Shown here in pieces: positions 1-9,020 of a DNA stretch of 64,000 nucleotides. The first letter of the stretch is position 1, and every line of letters starts with the position of its first letter. A program made the position numbers and the translations under genes. Where the stretch lies: positions 38,779 to 102,778 of the forward strand of contig CAZLLR010000001.1 of NCBI GenBank assembly GCA_964560655.1, read 5' to 3'. The notes under the pieces are model-generated. The model was not told the origin of the DNA and ran no database searches. It saw only the letters and a list, made by a program, of their open reading frames with translations. Origin of the DNA: GCA-002772825 sp964560655 (lineage in GTDB: Bacteria; Patescibacteriota; Minisyncoccia; GCA-002772825).

Positions 1-108
1 TTGAAAAGCATGAAGGTGGGAATAGAAGATTTTATATTTTCAACCCTCTTTTTACTTATGTGGATGATACTATCAATTCTTTTTAACAAAGAATTGGACC
101 CTGAGTGA
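1..108 (+). CDS. Possible small single-TM protein or 3' end of a truncated gene
   Basis: The frame is open from base 1 to a TGA at 106-108 and reads as 35 residues with one hydrophobic stretch (about residues 11-28) and a short acidic tail (KELDPE). It may be the 3' end of a gene starting left of the window, or a small protein starting at the TTG at 1 or the ATG at 10. A terminator lies 11 nt after the stop, consistent with a real gene ending here. No family is recognised. Confidence 0.35.
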   Translation: MKSMKVGIEDFIFSTLFLLMWMILSILFNKELDPE

Positions 109-119
109 AAGAGGCTTTA

Positions 120-152
120 CCCGCGATGTGAATAACACCGCGGGATTTTTTT
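120..152 (+). terminator. Intrinsic terminator
   Basis: The arms CCCGCG (120-125) and CGCGGG (139-144) are followed by A and seven T. It ends the transcript from the left edge and argues against translation of the ATPase beginning at the GTG at 128, which lies inside the loop. Confidence 0.8.
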
Positions 153-169
153 ATGTTATAATTACTCGT

Positions 170-2890
170 ATGAATAAAGGAAAAGAATGGCATTCTCTCA
201 AAATTAAAGAAATCACAGAGGAATTTAAGTCAGACATAAACAAGGGATTAAGGGAGAGTCAAGTCCTCCTCAATAGACGAAGCTTTGGGTCTAATACTTT
301 AAAAACTCCAAAGAAATTTAGATTTTTAAAACTTCTTTGGTCGCAAATTAAGAGCCCTTTGGCTCTTATTCTTATCGTTGCCGGTATCCTTGCAGCCATA
401 CTAGGAGAATTTGCTGATTCTTTTGTTATATTTGCCGCAGTACTTATAAACACTTCTATAGGTATTTTCCAAGAAGGAAAAGCGGGGAAGACGTTCTCTG
501 AGTTGGCATCCTCGCAAAAAAGATGGACCACTGTCTTAAGAGATGGAGGAAAGCGTGTAGTATCCTCAAGTGAGTTAGTCCCCGGAGATGTCGTCTTAGT
601 AAAAGCAGGGGATATTATCCCAGCTGACTTAAGGATAATAGAATCAAAAAATTTTGAGTCTAATGAATCAGCTCTTACTGGTGAATGGGGGTCCGTGCAA
701 AAAGAAGCGATTATCCTTGAAGAGAAAGTTCGCGTGACAGAAAGGAAGAATATGCTCTGGTCTGGTACTCTTGTAGCCTCCGGCTGGGGAAAGACCATAG
801 TAGTGAGAACAGGTATGAAGACAGAGCTAGGCAAAATTGCCGGTATGGTAAATGAGGGCGAGATACAAACTCCTTTCCAGAAAAATATAACTAAGCTTGC
901 AAGGATTCTAAGCGTCATAATTCTCTTCACTCTTGTAATCATCTTTACTATCGGCCTATGGAAAGGTGAACCCCTTACCGAAATGTTTCTTCTCTCAGTA
1001 GCGATAGCTGTCGCTGCTATTCCTGAAGGATTACCTATTGCGGTGACTGTCGTCTTGGCTTTAGGTATGGGGCGGATACTAAAGAAAGGCGGACTAGTGA
1101 AGCATTTGTCAGCGGCAGAAACATTAGGAAGCGCAACTGTTATATTAACGGATAAGACAGGCACACTAACCCAAGCAAAGATGCAGGTTGCCGGCATTAT
1201 AACCCTCTCTTCACTTTCTAACATTAAAAATATTCTTTTTAAAAATACAGACCAGAAGCAAACTCTAGATATGGCAATGCTCTCTGGTGATGCCTTTATA
1301 GAGAACCCGAAAGCTGCTTTCCAGGAATGGCTAATTCGTGGAGAGGCGATGGATAAAGCAATCCTTCTGGCTCGTATAGAGTCTGGAGATTTCCCAGATA
1401 CAACAAGTAATGACACAAGGCTCGATTTCGTACCATTTGACGCGAAAAATAGATTTTCTGCATCGATGAATAAGGTGAAGGGAGGAGAAAACCGTATATA
1501 CTTAAAAGGATCTCCTGAGCTAGTACTTGATATCTCAAGTAAAATATATCATGATGGAAAAGTTTTAAAGATTACAAAAATCCAGAAAGATAAATTAGAG
1601 AAAGCTTACTCTGATAAGACAAACGAGGGTATGCGACTTATCGCTGTTGCTTATAAAGATGGTAAATGGAAGGATTTTAGCGAGTCAGGCGAATTAATGA
1701 AAGAAGTGTCGAATTCCTCCCAAGAACAGAAAGGGGGGAGTAATGCAGGTTTTATCTTCATGGGTTTCATCGCCTTCCATGACCCGATAAGACTTGATGT
1801 AAAAGACTCTATAAAGCTAGCCAGAGAGGCGGGGATAAGGACGATAATGGTAACAGGTGACCACAAGGTGACAGCTGAGAAGATTGCCAAAGAAGCAGGT
1901 ATCACAAAGACTGGTAAGACAATAGAAGGCTTCGAAATAGACGACTTAGACGAGAAGGCTCTTATGAAACTTGTAAAAGAAGTGTCTGTATTCGCACGTG
2001 TGCTACCTCATCAAAAGCTTAAAATAGCCCAAGCATTGCAGAAAAATGGTGAGGTTGTCGCTATGACAGGAGACGGCGTCAACGACGCGCCAGCTCTCTC
2101 TAACGCTGATATAGGGGTAGCACTCGGCTCTGGCACAGAGATAGCTAAAGAAGCTTCAGACTTAGTGCTGCTTGATAACAATTTTAGTATCATCGTATCG
2201 GCGATAGAAGAAGGTAGGAGGATTGTTGGCAACTTGAAGAAGATTGTTACTTATCTCCTATCAACTGGTTTTAGTGAGATAATACTTGTCGGTTTCTCTC
2301 TTTCTGTCGGGTTACCTCTGCCAGTACTTCCAGTCCAGATCTTATGGACAAATATCATAGAAGAAGGATTTATGAATTTTGCATTCGCTTTTGAACCGAA
2401 AGAGGATGGGCTTATGACTCGTCAAGCAAATAGTAAGACCGACAGTAATATACTTACTAAAGATATTAAGACACTTGTTCTCACTATATCTGTGATAACC
2501 TCTTCATTTCTTATCGGCTTATACTTAATCTTATTATCCTTGAATCTTCCAATAGAAGAAGTAAGGACAATAATGTTTGCAGGACTATCTATAGATTCGA
2601 TATTCTTCACTTTCTCTTTAAAGAATTTAAGTGCGCCTATCTGGCGAATAAACCTTCTCTCAAATAAATATTTGATCATCGCTTTTCTTGTAAGCATTTT
2701 TTCTCTTCTTATAGCCTTATTTTTACCTCCAATCCAGAAGCTCCTTTCTCTGACGTCACTCTCTATGTATGACTTACTTCTTGTAGTCGGTATAGGATTA
2801 TTTAATCTTATCTCTATAGAGGCAGTAAAATACTTCATCTTTGAAAGACGAACTAAGACTAGACTTAAACGAAAAGTAGTATCTGTTTAA
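170..2890 (+). CDS. Cation-translocating P-type ATPase (Ca2+-ATPase type, P2)
   Basis: A 906-residue ATP-driven cation pump of the inner membrane. It shows the actuator motif ALTGE, the PEGLP ion-site motif of TM4 (from residue 285), the phosphorylation motif DKTGTLT (Asp328), a KGSPE nucleotide-binding motif, the hinge motif GDGVNDAP (from residue 634) and a C-terminal bundle of TM helices. PEGLP and the overall order match SERCA/PMCA-like Ca2+ pumps, but the exact ion is inferred. The frame is open to a GTG at 128 inside a terminator loop. The ATG at 170 is preferred because TATAAT (157-162) ends 7 nt before it, predicting a leaderless mRNA. The next gene is a Na+/Ca2+-type exchanger, which supports a Ca2+-efflux role. 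Confidence 0.93.
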   Translation: MNKGKEWHSLKIKEITEEFKSDINKGLRESQVLLNRRSFGSNTLKTPKKFRFLKLLWSQIKSPLALILIVAGILAAILGEFADSFVIFAAVLINTSIGIFQEGKAGKTFSELASSQKRWTTVLRDGGKRVVSSSELVPGDVVLVKAGDIIPADLRIIESKNFESNESALTGEWGSVQKEAIILEEKVRVTERKNMLWSGTLVASGWGKTIVVRTGMKTELGKIAGMVNEGEIQTPFQKNITKLARILSVIILFTLVIIFTIGLWKGEPLTEMFLLSVAIAVAAIPEGLPIAVTVVLALGMGRILKKGGLVKHLSAAETLGSATVILTDKTGTLTQAKMQVAGIITLSSLSNIKNILFKNTDQKQTLDMAMLSGDAFIENPKAAFQEWLIRGEAMDKAILLARIESGDFPDTTSNDTRLDFVPFDAKNRFSASMNKVKGGENRIYLKGSPELVLDISSKIYHDGKVLKITKIQKDKLEKAYSDKTNEGMRLIAVAYKDGKWKDFSESGELMKEVSNSSQEQKGGSNAGFIFMGFIAFHDPIRLDVKDSIKLAREAGIRTIMVTGDHKVTAEKIAKEAGITKTGKTIEGFEIDDLDEKALMKLVKEVSVFARVLPHQKLKIAQALQKNGEVVAMTGDGVNDAPALSNADIGVALGSGTEIAKEASDLVLLDNNFSIIVSAIEEGRRIVGNLKKIVTYLLSTGFSEIILVGFSLSVGLPLPVLPVQILWTNIIEEGFMNFAFAFEPKEDGLMTRQANSKTDSNILTKDIKTLVLTISVITSSFLIGLYLILLSLNLPIEEVRTIMFAGLSIDSIFFTFSLKNLSAPIWRINLLSNKYLIIAFLVSIFSLLIALFLPPIQKLLSLTSLSMYDLLLVVGIGLFNLISIEAVKYFIFERRTKTRLKRKVVSV

Positions 2891-2910
2891 ATTTATGATA
2901 AAATCTTAAT

Positions 2911-3864
2911 ATGCCTATATATTTCTATCTATTAATTTTCATAATTTCTTTTTTAGTTATAGCTAAATCTAGCGCTCTTCTCGTACAATCACTGACTCAC
3001 ATGGCGCGCTTCTTTGGACTCTCGGAGTACTTCATAGCTTTTATCTTTATGAGCATCGCCACCTCTATGCCGGAGTTTTTTATAGGTATATCCTCTACTA
3101 TCCAAAACACATCCTCTCTTTCTTTCGGCAATATACTTGGCGCTAATCTTATAAACCTCACTCTGGTTATAGGTGTAGTAGCTCTTCTCTCTAAGGGAAT
3201 TACCGTCGAGAGTAAGATTTCTAAGAGGAATTTCCTCCTTATATTCTTTATCGCTTTTCTTCCTATCCTTCTTATCTCAGACGGTGTTATTTCAAGGGGA
3301 GACGGCATTATCCTACTTGTATCATTTATCATATATTCTTTTATGTTGATAGGAGAGAGAGAATACTTTACTAAGATACTAAAAGAGGTTAATTTTAATG
3401 GTGAAAGTATCTTCAATGCAGTGAGAAACCTTTGGCGTTTCTTCTTAGGGGTGTCACTTCTTATTGGTGGTTCTTTTATTCTTGTATGGTCTGGCAAGAC
3501 ACTAGCAGGAGACTTAAATATAGGCCTCATCTATTTTGGGATAATATTTATTGCTTTAGGTACTGCACTTCCAGAGCTTATGTTTGGGATAAGAGCTTCT
3601 CTTATGAAGCATTCGTCGATGACACTCGGAAATTCATTAGGGAGTATAGCTTTCAACTCTACTTTCATACTTGGTATCATGGCAATTATAAGGCCTATCT
3701 ATTTTACCCCTGAGATCAAATTTATAATAACAGCCTTTTTTCTTTTCTCTGCTTTTCTACTTTTCAACTTCTTCGCATATTCACGTAGTACTATTTCAAG
3801 ACGAGAGGGATTTATGCTAATATTAGTTTATGTTGCCTTTCTGACAGCTCAGTATTTAGTCTAA
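2911..3864 (+). CDS. CaCA-family sodium/calcium exchanger
   Basis: A 317-residue membrane protein with about ten hydrophobic helices and the two inverted alpha-repeats of the Ca2+/cation antiporter superfamily: GNILGANLINLT in the first half and GNSLGSIAFNST in the second, each with an acidic residue in the preceding helix (MPEFF, LPELMF). The length matches bacterial YrbG-type exchangers. It lies 20 nt after the P-type ATPase. A TAAAAT box (2899-2904) ends 6 nt before the ATG, so the gene may also have its own leaderless transcript. The pair looks like a calcium homeostasis cassette; substrate specificity is inferred. Confidence 0.92.
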   Translation: MPIYFYLLIFIISFLVIAKSSALLVQSLTHMARFFGLSEYFIAFIFMSIATSMPEFFIGISSTIQNTSSLSFGNILGANLINLTLVIGVVALLSKGITVESKISKRNFLLIFFIAFLPILLISDGVISRGDGIILLVSFIIYSFMLIGEREYFTKILKEVNFNGESIFNAVRNLWRFFLGVSLLIGGSFILVWSGKTLAGDLNIGLIYFGIIFIALGTALPELMFGIRASLMKHSSMTLGNSLGSIAFNSTFILGIMAIIRPIYFTPEIKFIITAFFLFSAFLLFNFFAYSRSTISRREGFMLILVYVAFLTAQYLV

Positions 3865-3879
3865 ACTCATAATAATCCC

Positions 3880-4935
3880 ATGAACGTATTTCTTTTTATA
3901 TTAATTTTTTTAATAGGTGGTATTATCGTCGGCGGGATAGTCGCTTGGTTTATGTCGCAAAAAAAGAATGGTAGTAAAGATGAGGGCGGTATGCTCATGA
4001 TGCAAGAACAACTTAAAGAGATCAGAAGCACCCTTGATGCCAAACTTAGCGAATCTGCGAAGAACACCTCAGAGACTATCCATAGGCAATTTGGGGAGAG
4101 TGCCAAGATAATCCGCGACGTAACAGAGCGTCTTGTAAAGCTCGATGAGACGAACAAGCAAGTGGTAAATTTCGCCGACCAGCTAAAGAGCTTGCAGGAT
4201 ATACTCAAAAACCCTAAGCAAAGAGGTGTCCTTGGTGAGTATTACTTAGAAACTCTTTTGAAAAACGTCCTCCCTCCTGGAAACTACCAAATGCAATATG
4301 CTTTTAAGAATGGCGAGATAGTCGATGCGGTAGTTTTCGTGAAAGATAAGATTATCCCTATAGACTCTAAATTCTCACTAGAGAACTATAACCGTATGGT
4401 AGAGGCACGCGACCCTCTAGAGAAAGACCGTCTTGAGAAGGTGTTTACGGGCGACTTAAAGCTTCGTATCCAAGAGACTGGAAAATATATCCGACCGAAT
4501 GAGGGCACTATGGAGTTCGCTTTTATGTTTATACCTCATGAAGCGATTTACTATGATCTATTAGTGAACAAGATAGGTATGGTGACGGATGATACAGAGA
4601 ACCTTATCCAGCGAGCAGCTAGTAAATATAAAGTGATTATTGTGTCGCCGACCTCTTTCTTAGCATATCTCCAGACAGTGCTTCAGGGACTTAAGGCAAT
4701 GCAGATAGAAGACACAGCGAAAGACATTATCAAACGTGTAGGAGAACTTGGACAACACCTCTCAAAATATGATAAATATATGGGGAAACTTGGTAATTCA
4801 CTTTCTACAAGTGTAAATGCCTACAATACTGCCCATAAAGAACTCAATAAGGTAGACAAGGATATCTTCCGTATCTCTGGTGATACAGTGGGGATAGACG
4901 CAATAGTGATTGATAAGCCCGATATGGATGAATAG
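3880..4935 (+). CDS. rmuC: RmuC family protein
   Basis: A 351-residue protein with an N-terminal TM helix (residues 1-23), a coiled-coil stretch (about 40-110) and the RmuC nuclease-like core (LKNPKQRGVLGEYYLETLL, then VDAVVFVKDKIIPIDSKFSLENY). RmuC is linked to limiting DNA inversions and recombination and has a predicted PD-(D/E)XK-like fold. A CATAAT box (3868-3873) ends 6 nt before the ATG, implying leaderless expression. The stop codon is the first three bases of a 15-bp terminator stem. Confidence 0.9.
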   Translation: MNVFLFILIFLIGGIIVGGIVAWFMSQKKNGSKDEGGMLMMQEQLKEIRSTLDAKLSESAKNTSETIHRQFGESAKIIRDVTERLVKLDETNKQVVNFADQLKSLQDILKNPKQRGVLGEYYLETLLKNVLPPGNYQMQYAFKNGEIVDAVVFVKDKIIPIDSKFSLENYNRMVEARDPLEKDRLEKVFTGDLKLRIQETGKYIRPNEGTMEFAFMFIPHEAIYYDLLVNKIGMVTDDTENLIQRAASKYKVIIVSPTSFLAYLQTVLQGLKAMQIEDTAKDIIKRVGELGQHLSKYDKYMGKLGNSLSTSVNAYNTAHKELNKVDKDIFRISGDTVGIDAIVIDKPDMDE

Positions 4936-4974
4936 CCCAACGGCTAATATCTTTTTATCTTAGCCGTTGGGCTA
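4933..4974 (+). terminator. Hairpin terminator with the rmuC stop codon inside the stem
   Basis: A perfect 15-bp inverted repeat (4933-4947 and 4960-4974) with a 12-nt loop. The TAG stop of rmuC forms the first stem bases. The T tract is weak (TTATAT). A ribosome finishing rmuC would cover the left arm, so termination could depend on translation. Confidence 0.7.
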
Positions 4975-5082
4975 TTATATATCGCCGTCCGACACTCATA
5001 TATTTAATACAAGAGCGTTTGTTCCGTCTTTAGCGAGTGTGGGGTTGCTTTTTTTATCAGATTGTATAATATATAGACTAAT

Positions 5083-5397
5083 ATGAAATTCGCTGTGATA
5101 AAAACAGGAGGAAAACAATACCTTGTTGAGGCAGGTACTGTTTTAAAAGTAGAGAAGTTGCCTGAACTTGAAGAGGGGACTAAGGTTATCTTTGACGAGG
5201 TTCTTATGATGGGCGACGACAAAGACATCACTATCGGTACTCCCTTCATAGAGAAAGCATCTATAGAAGCAACTCACGAAGGAAACGGAAGAAATAAGAA
5301 AGTTGTAGTAATAAGATATAAATCAAAAACTCGCCAAATGAAGAAAAAAGGGCACAAACAACACTATACTAAAGTCAAAATTGGAGAAATCAAATAA
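5083..5397 (+). CDS. rplU: 50S ribosomal protein L21
   Basis: A 104-residue L21 (MKFAVIKTGGKQYLVEAGTV at the start; KSKTRQMKKKGHKQHYTKVKI near the end), a 23S rRNA-binding protein of the large subunit. TATAAT (5065-5070) lies 12 nt before the ATG, giving at most a 5-6 nt leader. L27 (rpmA), which usually follows L21 in bacteria, is absent: a terminator starts 18 nt after the stop and the next gene, recR, is convergent. Confidence 0.97.
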   Translation: MKFAVIKTGGKQYLVEAGTVLKVEKLPELEEGTKVIFDEVLMMGDDKDITIGTPFIEKASIEATHEGNGRNKKVVVIRYKSKTRQMKKKGHKQHYTKVKIGEIK

Positions 5398-5414
5398 ATA
5401 TTTAAACTATTATT

Positions 5415-5449
5415 AAAAAACACCTCGGTTCAATACCGAGGTGTTTTTT
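5415..5449. terminator. Bidirectional terminator between rplU and recR
   Basis: Stem CACCTCGGT / ACCGAGGTG (5421-5429, 5435-5443) with A6 before it and T6 after it, so it works on either strand for these convergent genes. Confidence 0.9.
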
Positions 5450-5456
5450 AATATCG

Positions 5457-5490
5457 TAAACTATCAAAAAGGGGGCTTTTTGATAGTTTA
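5457..5490 (-). terminator. 15-bp hairpin containing the recR stop codon
   Basis: A perfect inverted repeat 5457-5471 / 5476-5490 with a 4-nt loop. On the minus strand the recR stop TAA (5490-5488) is the first codon of the stem. The bidirectional terminator at 5415-5449 follows directly, so recR ends in two hairpins in tandem. Confidence 0.65.
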
Positions 5491-6123
5491 CCCCCTGTTT
5501 TTAAGAGCGCTCGAAAGGGTACTTGAGTCAGAGTATTCGAGCTCAGTGCCAGTGGAGAGACCTCTACCGAGGACACTTATCTTGAGTTTAAAGTTAGAAG
5601 CGAGTGGTTCGAGTATCTTCTTAAGGTATTGAACAGTGTTCTCTCCTTCAAGAGTAGCACTAGTAGCTATTATGACTTCACTCAAGTTTGAACCTTTAGA
5701 AAGCTTAGCTTTTTTCTGTACAAGATTAAACAGCTCTTTAGCGCGTATTCTGGCGGTCGGTTCTGTCTCAGAAAGAGGTATCACCCCACCAAGTATAAAG
5801 TAGAGTCCATTGTATATATGAGACCTCTCTATATTTTCAAAGTCGACATCCTTCTCCACTACAAGAAGAATAGACCCGTCTCTTGATTGGTCTCTACAGA
5901 TATTACACATACTCTCTCCTCCCTCCTTTAACTCAAAAAAACGAAAGCATTCGGGGCAACGCCTCACACTTTCCCTTAATTTTATGAGTAGAGAGGAGAG
6001 TTCTTTGACAAACCTTTCATCAGTAGCAGATAAAAAATAAGCAAATCTTCGAGCTTGCTTAGGGCCTATACCCGGAAATTTAAGAAAATATTCCGCTACT
6101 TTTTCTAATATATTATGAGGCAT
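5488..6123 (-). CDS. recR: Recombination protein RecR
   Basis: A 211-residue RecR of usual length: an N-terminal helix-hairpin-helix (FPGIGPKQARRFAYFL), a four-cysteine zinc finger (Cys56, Cys59, Cys73, Cys76), a Toprim domain (LLVVEKDVDFENIE, LGGVIPL) and a C-terminal Walker-B-like part. RecR works with RecF/RecO in loading RecA onto gapped DNA. It starts 6 nt after the dnaB stop, so the two are probably one leftward operon. Confidence 0.96.
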   Translation of the reverse strand: MPHNILEKVAEYFLKFPGIGPKQARRFAYFLSATDERFVKELSSLLIKLRESVRRCPECFRFFELKEGGESMCNICRDQSRDGSILLVVEKDVDFENIERSHIYNGLYFILGGVIPLSETEPTARIRAKELFNLVQKKAKLSKGSNLSEVIIATSATLEGENTVQYLKKILEPLASNFKLKISVLGRGLSTGTELEYSDSSTLSSALKNRG

Positions 6124-6129
6124 TATTTT

Positions 6130-7488
6130 TTATATATTACCGAAGTCACCTTTTTCTATGCTAGAGAAACTTACTTTCTTTTCGTTGAAGTATAACTCTA
6201 CATTTCCAGTAGGGCCATTTCTGTGCTTCTCTACCATAATCTGAGCGATATTTTTTTTCTCAGTCTCTCGGTATTTATCTTCACGATATATAAACATTAC
6301 GACATCAGCATCTTGCTCTATAGACCCTGAGTCTCGTAAATCAGAAAGACGAGGTATACCGCCACGTTGCTCTACAGATCTTGAGAGTTGAGAGAGTGCA
6401 AGTACGGGCACGTCGAGCTCACGAGCAAGCTGTTTTAGAGAACGAGAGATCTCAGTAATCTGTTGGACCATAGAGTCTGTGTGCTTACGGGGAGACATAA
6501 GCTGGAGGTAGTCTACAATAATAAGCCCTAAGCCGTGCTGACTCTGCATCCTCCTTGCGGCAGATCGCATCTTGATAATATTGTTTGAAGCGTCATCATC
6601 TATGAAGATAGGCGCTTTTGAAAGTCTGTCCATGGCGTCACGTATTCTTGCAAATTCGTCTTCTCCAGTAAGGCGCCCTGTCCTAAGCTTCCAAGAGTCC
6701 ACATGCGCCTCTGAGGCAAGCATGCGGTCAGCTAGCTGACCGACACTCATTTCAAGAGAAAAAATACCTACCGGGATATTATGCTTAATAGCTGTACCCC
6801 TTGCTATATCAAGAGCAAGGGATGTCTTTCCGTGAGAGGGCCTGGCAGCAAGTATCACGAGGTCTGATTTCTGAAGGCCGGCAAGTAGGTTATCAAGTTC
6901 ATGAAAGCCAGTCGGTATTCCACGTATCTCATCTGTAGATTTATTTAAATTATCGATCCTTTCCCATGCTTCACCTAGAGCATCTCCTATAGCGACGAAA
7001 TTCTTATTATTGGAAGTTTGGGAAATATCAAAAATACTCTTTTCAGCCTGATCAAGTAATATGTCTATATCTTCATTTTCATCATACCCAAACCCTGATA
7101 TTTGGTGAGAAGCGCCTATAAGGTCGCGAAGGATTCTCTTCCTGTGGACTATCTCTGCATAATATTTAGCGTTTGAAGCGGAAGGCACAGAATTAACGAG
7201 TTCTGTGAGGTAGCTGTTACCACCCACTTCGTCCAAAACCTTCTGCTCTTTGAGTCTATTAGAGACAGATAGAAAATCTATAGGGTCATGATTGTGAAAA
7301 AGCTCAAATATCGTCTTATAGATAATCCTATTTTTATCGTGGTAGAAATCACCTTCTTCTATAAGATCTACCACTTCATGCATCGCTTCAGTATCAAGCA
7401 TTATAGAGCCGAGTACGGATTTCTCCGCATCAAGGCTATGAGGTGGAATGCGAACGAGACCTGACTGAGCATTAACTTCATTTGTCAT
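6130..7488 (-). CDS. dnaB: Replicative DNA helicase DnaB
   Basis: A 452-residue hexameric 5'-3' helicase of the replisome. An N-terminal DnaB domain (PPHSLDAEKSVLGSIML) is followed by the RecA-like C domain with Walker A ARPSHGKTSLAL (about residue 220), Walker B LIIVDYLQLM and the DnaB motif QLSRSVEQRGGIPRLSDLRDSGSIEQDAD. No intein is present. On the minus strand TAAAAT (7500-7495) ends 6 nt before the ATG, predicting a leaderless transcript. Confidence 0.96.
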   Translation of the reverse strand: MTNEVNAQSGLVRIPPHSLDAEKSVLGSIMLDTEAMHEVVDLIEEGDFYHDKNRIIYKTIFELFHNHDPIDFLSVSNRLKEQKVLDEVGGNSYLTELVNSVPSASNAKYYAEIVHRKRILRDLIGASHQISGFGYDENEDIDILLDQAEKSIFDISQTSNNKNFVAIGDALGEAWERIDNLNKSTDEIRGIPTGFHELDNLLAGLQKSDLVILAARPSHGKTSLALDIARGTAIKHNIPVGIFSLEMSVGQLADRMLASEAHVDSWKLRTGRLTGEDEFARIRDAMDRLSKAPIFIDDDASNNIIKMRSAARRMQSQHGLGLIIVDYLQLMSPRKHTDSMVQQITEISRSLKQLARELDVPVLALSQLSRSVEQRGGIPRLSDLRDSGSIEQDADVVMFIYREDKYRETEKKNIAQIMVEKHRNGPTGNVELYFNEKKVSFSSIEKGDFGNI

Positions 7489-7560
7489 AATAGGATTTTA
7501 ACATAGATAAGATAAACTCCAAAATATCTAGGAGCCATTGACTAATTTCTCTTTAAGCCT

Positions 7561-9009
7561 CTATATTTTCTTTATTTTTTGTCCGACAGAGGTGTCTTCC
7601 ACAGAGTAACCGAGTTCATTTATCTTATCTCGGAGATCATCAGCTTTTCCCCAATCTTTTTCTGTGCGAGCTTCTTCTCTTTCTTTAGCAACTGCCAATA
7701 CATCTTCTGGTATTTTCTCTTCTTTTATCTCTGCCAGGTCAAGACCAAGCACTTCGTCAAACCTTTCTATAAGTTCTAGTGTTTTCACTGAGTCTTCCTT
7801 AGAGAATTTATGCTCGTCTATGAGCTTATTTATATGTGTAGTAAGACTAAAGAGCACGGCAAGGGCCTCAGGAGTATTCAGGTCATCGTTTATCACTTTA
7901 TAAAACTCTTTCTTGGCCTCACTTAATAGCTCTTTTACCAGAGGAGAAAAAGAGCCATCTCCTGAGACACCTCTCAACCTTTCTGTGAATTCATAAAGAC
8001 GTGAGAGCCCGCTTTTAGCCTGGTGTAGTGACTCCCAAACAAACTTCATCGGCTTATGATAGTGAGTCTGAAGGAGAAGAAAACGAAATTCAAGAGGGGA
8101 GAAGCCGTGCTCTACTAGAGCAGCAAGGGTTATAAAACCACTGGCAGATTTAGACATTTTAGCGTCACCGAATTTAAGGAAAGCTCCGTGTATCCAATAT
8201 TTGGCAAGAGGCTTGCCTGTAGCCGCTTCAGATTGAGCTATCTCGTTTGTATGATGTACCCTTATATGATCTTCCGCCCCGCAATGTATATCAAAGCTCT
8301 CTCCAAGGTACTTCATAGACATCGCCGAACACTCTATATGCCAGCCAGGGAAACCTTTACCCCAAGGACTCTTCCAGCCAAGCCCTGAGTTAAACTTCCA
8401 TAAAGCGAAATCTCTTAAGTGTCTCTTCTCCGGGTTAATACCTATCCTAGCAAATTTTTCATCTGATCCTAGTGGAGAATCCTCGTCTTTTAAGAGTCCG
8501 GCAAGCTTGCCATAATCTTCCAACTTAGAAATATCAAAATAAACTCCGTCACTCGTGGTGTATATATACCCTTTCTCTTCCAGTCTTTTTATCAAGCCTA
8601 GTTGCTCTTGTATGTGAGCTGAAGCAGAGCAATAAATATCAGGTGATATAATGTTGAGCTTCTTTATGTCTTTCTTAAATTTATCAGCATAGAAAGCACC
8701 TACTTCCTCCATAGACTCAAGGGTAAGAGGCTTTCCTTCTCGCCTGAGTGCTTTAGTCATCTTGTCTTCACCTTCATCCGCGTCAGAGACCAAATGCCCC
8801 ACATCAGTGAAATTCATAACATGATTAACATCATAGCCATTATGTACTAAGACACGCTTAAGTATATCTTCAAAGACATATGTCCTTAGGTTCCCTATGT
8901 GAGCATAGTCATATACGGTTGGACCGCAGGTGTAAAATCCCACTTTCTTATCGACAAGTGACCTAAAGACTTCTTTTTTCCTTGAAAGAGTATTATATAA
9001 TTTCAACAT
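7561..9009 (-). CDS. cysS: Cysteinyl-tRNA synthetase
   Basis: A 482-residue class I synthetase that charges tRNA-Cys. It shows the zinc-ligand Cys28 in TCGPTVYDYAHIGN, the HIGH-type HIGN (37-40), the second zinc region (GWHIECSAM, then IHCGAEDHIRVHHTNEIAQSEA) and KMSKS at about 284-288. The DALR-type C-terminal domain is complete. It begins 11 nt after the corA-like gene stops, so the two are probably co-transcribed leftward. Confidence 0.96.
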   Translation of the reverse strand: MLKLYNTLSRKKEVFRSLVDKKVGFYTCGPTVYDYAHIGNLRTYVFEDILKRVLVHNGYDVNHVMNFTDVGHLVSDADEGEDKMTKALRREGKPLTLESMEEVGAFYADKFKKDIKKLNIISPDIYCSASAHIQEQLGLIKRLEEKGYIYTTSDGVYFDISKLEDYGKLAGLLKDEDSPLGSDEKFARIGINPEKRHLRDFALWKFNSGLGWKSPWGKGFPGWHIECSAMSMKYLGESFDIHCGAEDHIRVHHTNEIAQSEAATGKPLAKYWIHGAFLKFGDAKMSKSASGFITLAALVEHGFSPLEFRFLLLQTHYHKPMKFVWESLHQAKSGLSRLYEFTERLRGVSGDGSFSPLVKELLSEAKKEFYKVINDDLNTPEALAVLFSLTTHINKLIDEHKFSKEDSVKTLELIERFDEVLGLDLAEIKEEKIPEDVLAVAKEREEARTEKDWGKADDLRDKINELGYSVEDTSVGQKIKKI

Positions 9010-9020
9010 TTTAAAAATGA

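Noticed and set aside
259..1416. Long leftward ORF opposite the P-type ATPase
   Set aside because: It is antisense to conserved ATPase motifs, has no SD or -10 box, and its sequence has the Ser/Ile-rich look of a shadow frame.
6130..7488. Intein in dnaB or in rpoB/rpoC
   Set aside because: All three genes have family-typical or short lengths with uninterrupted motifs.
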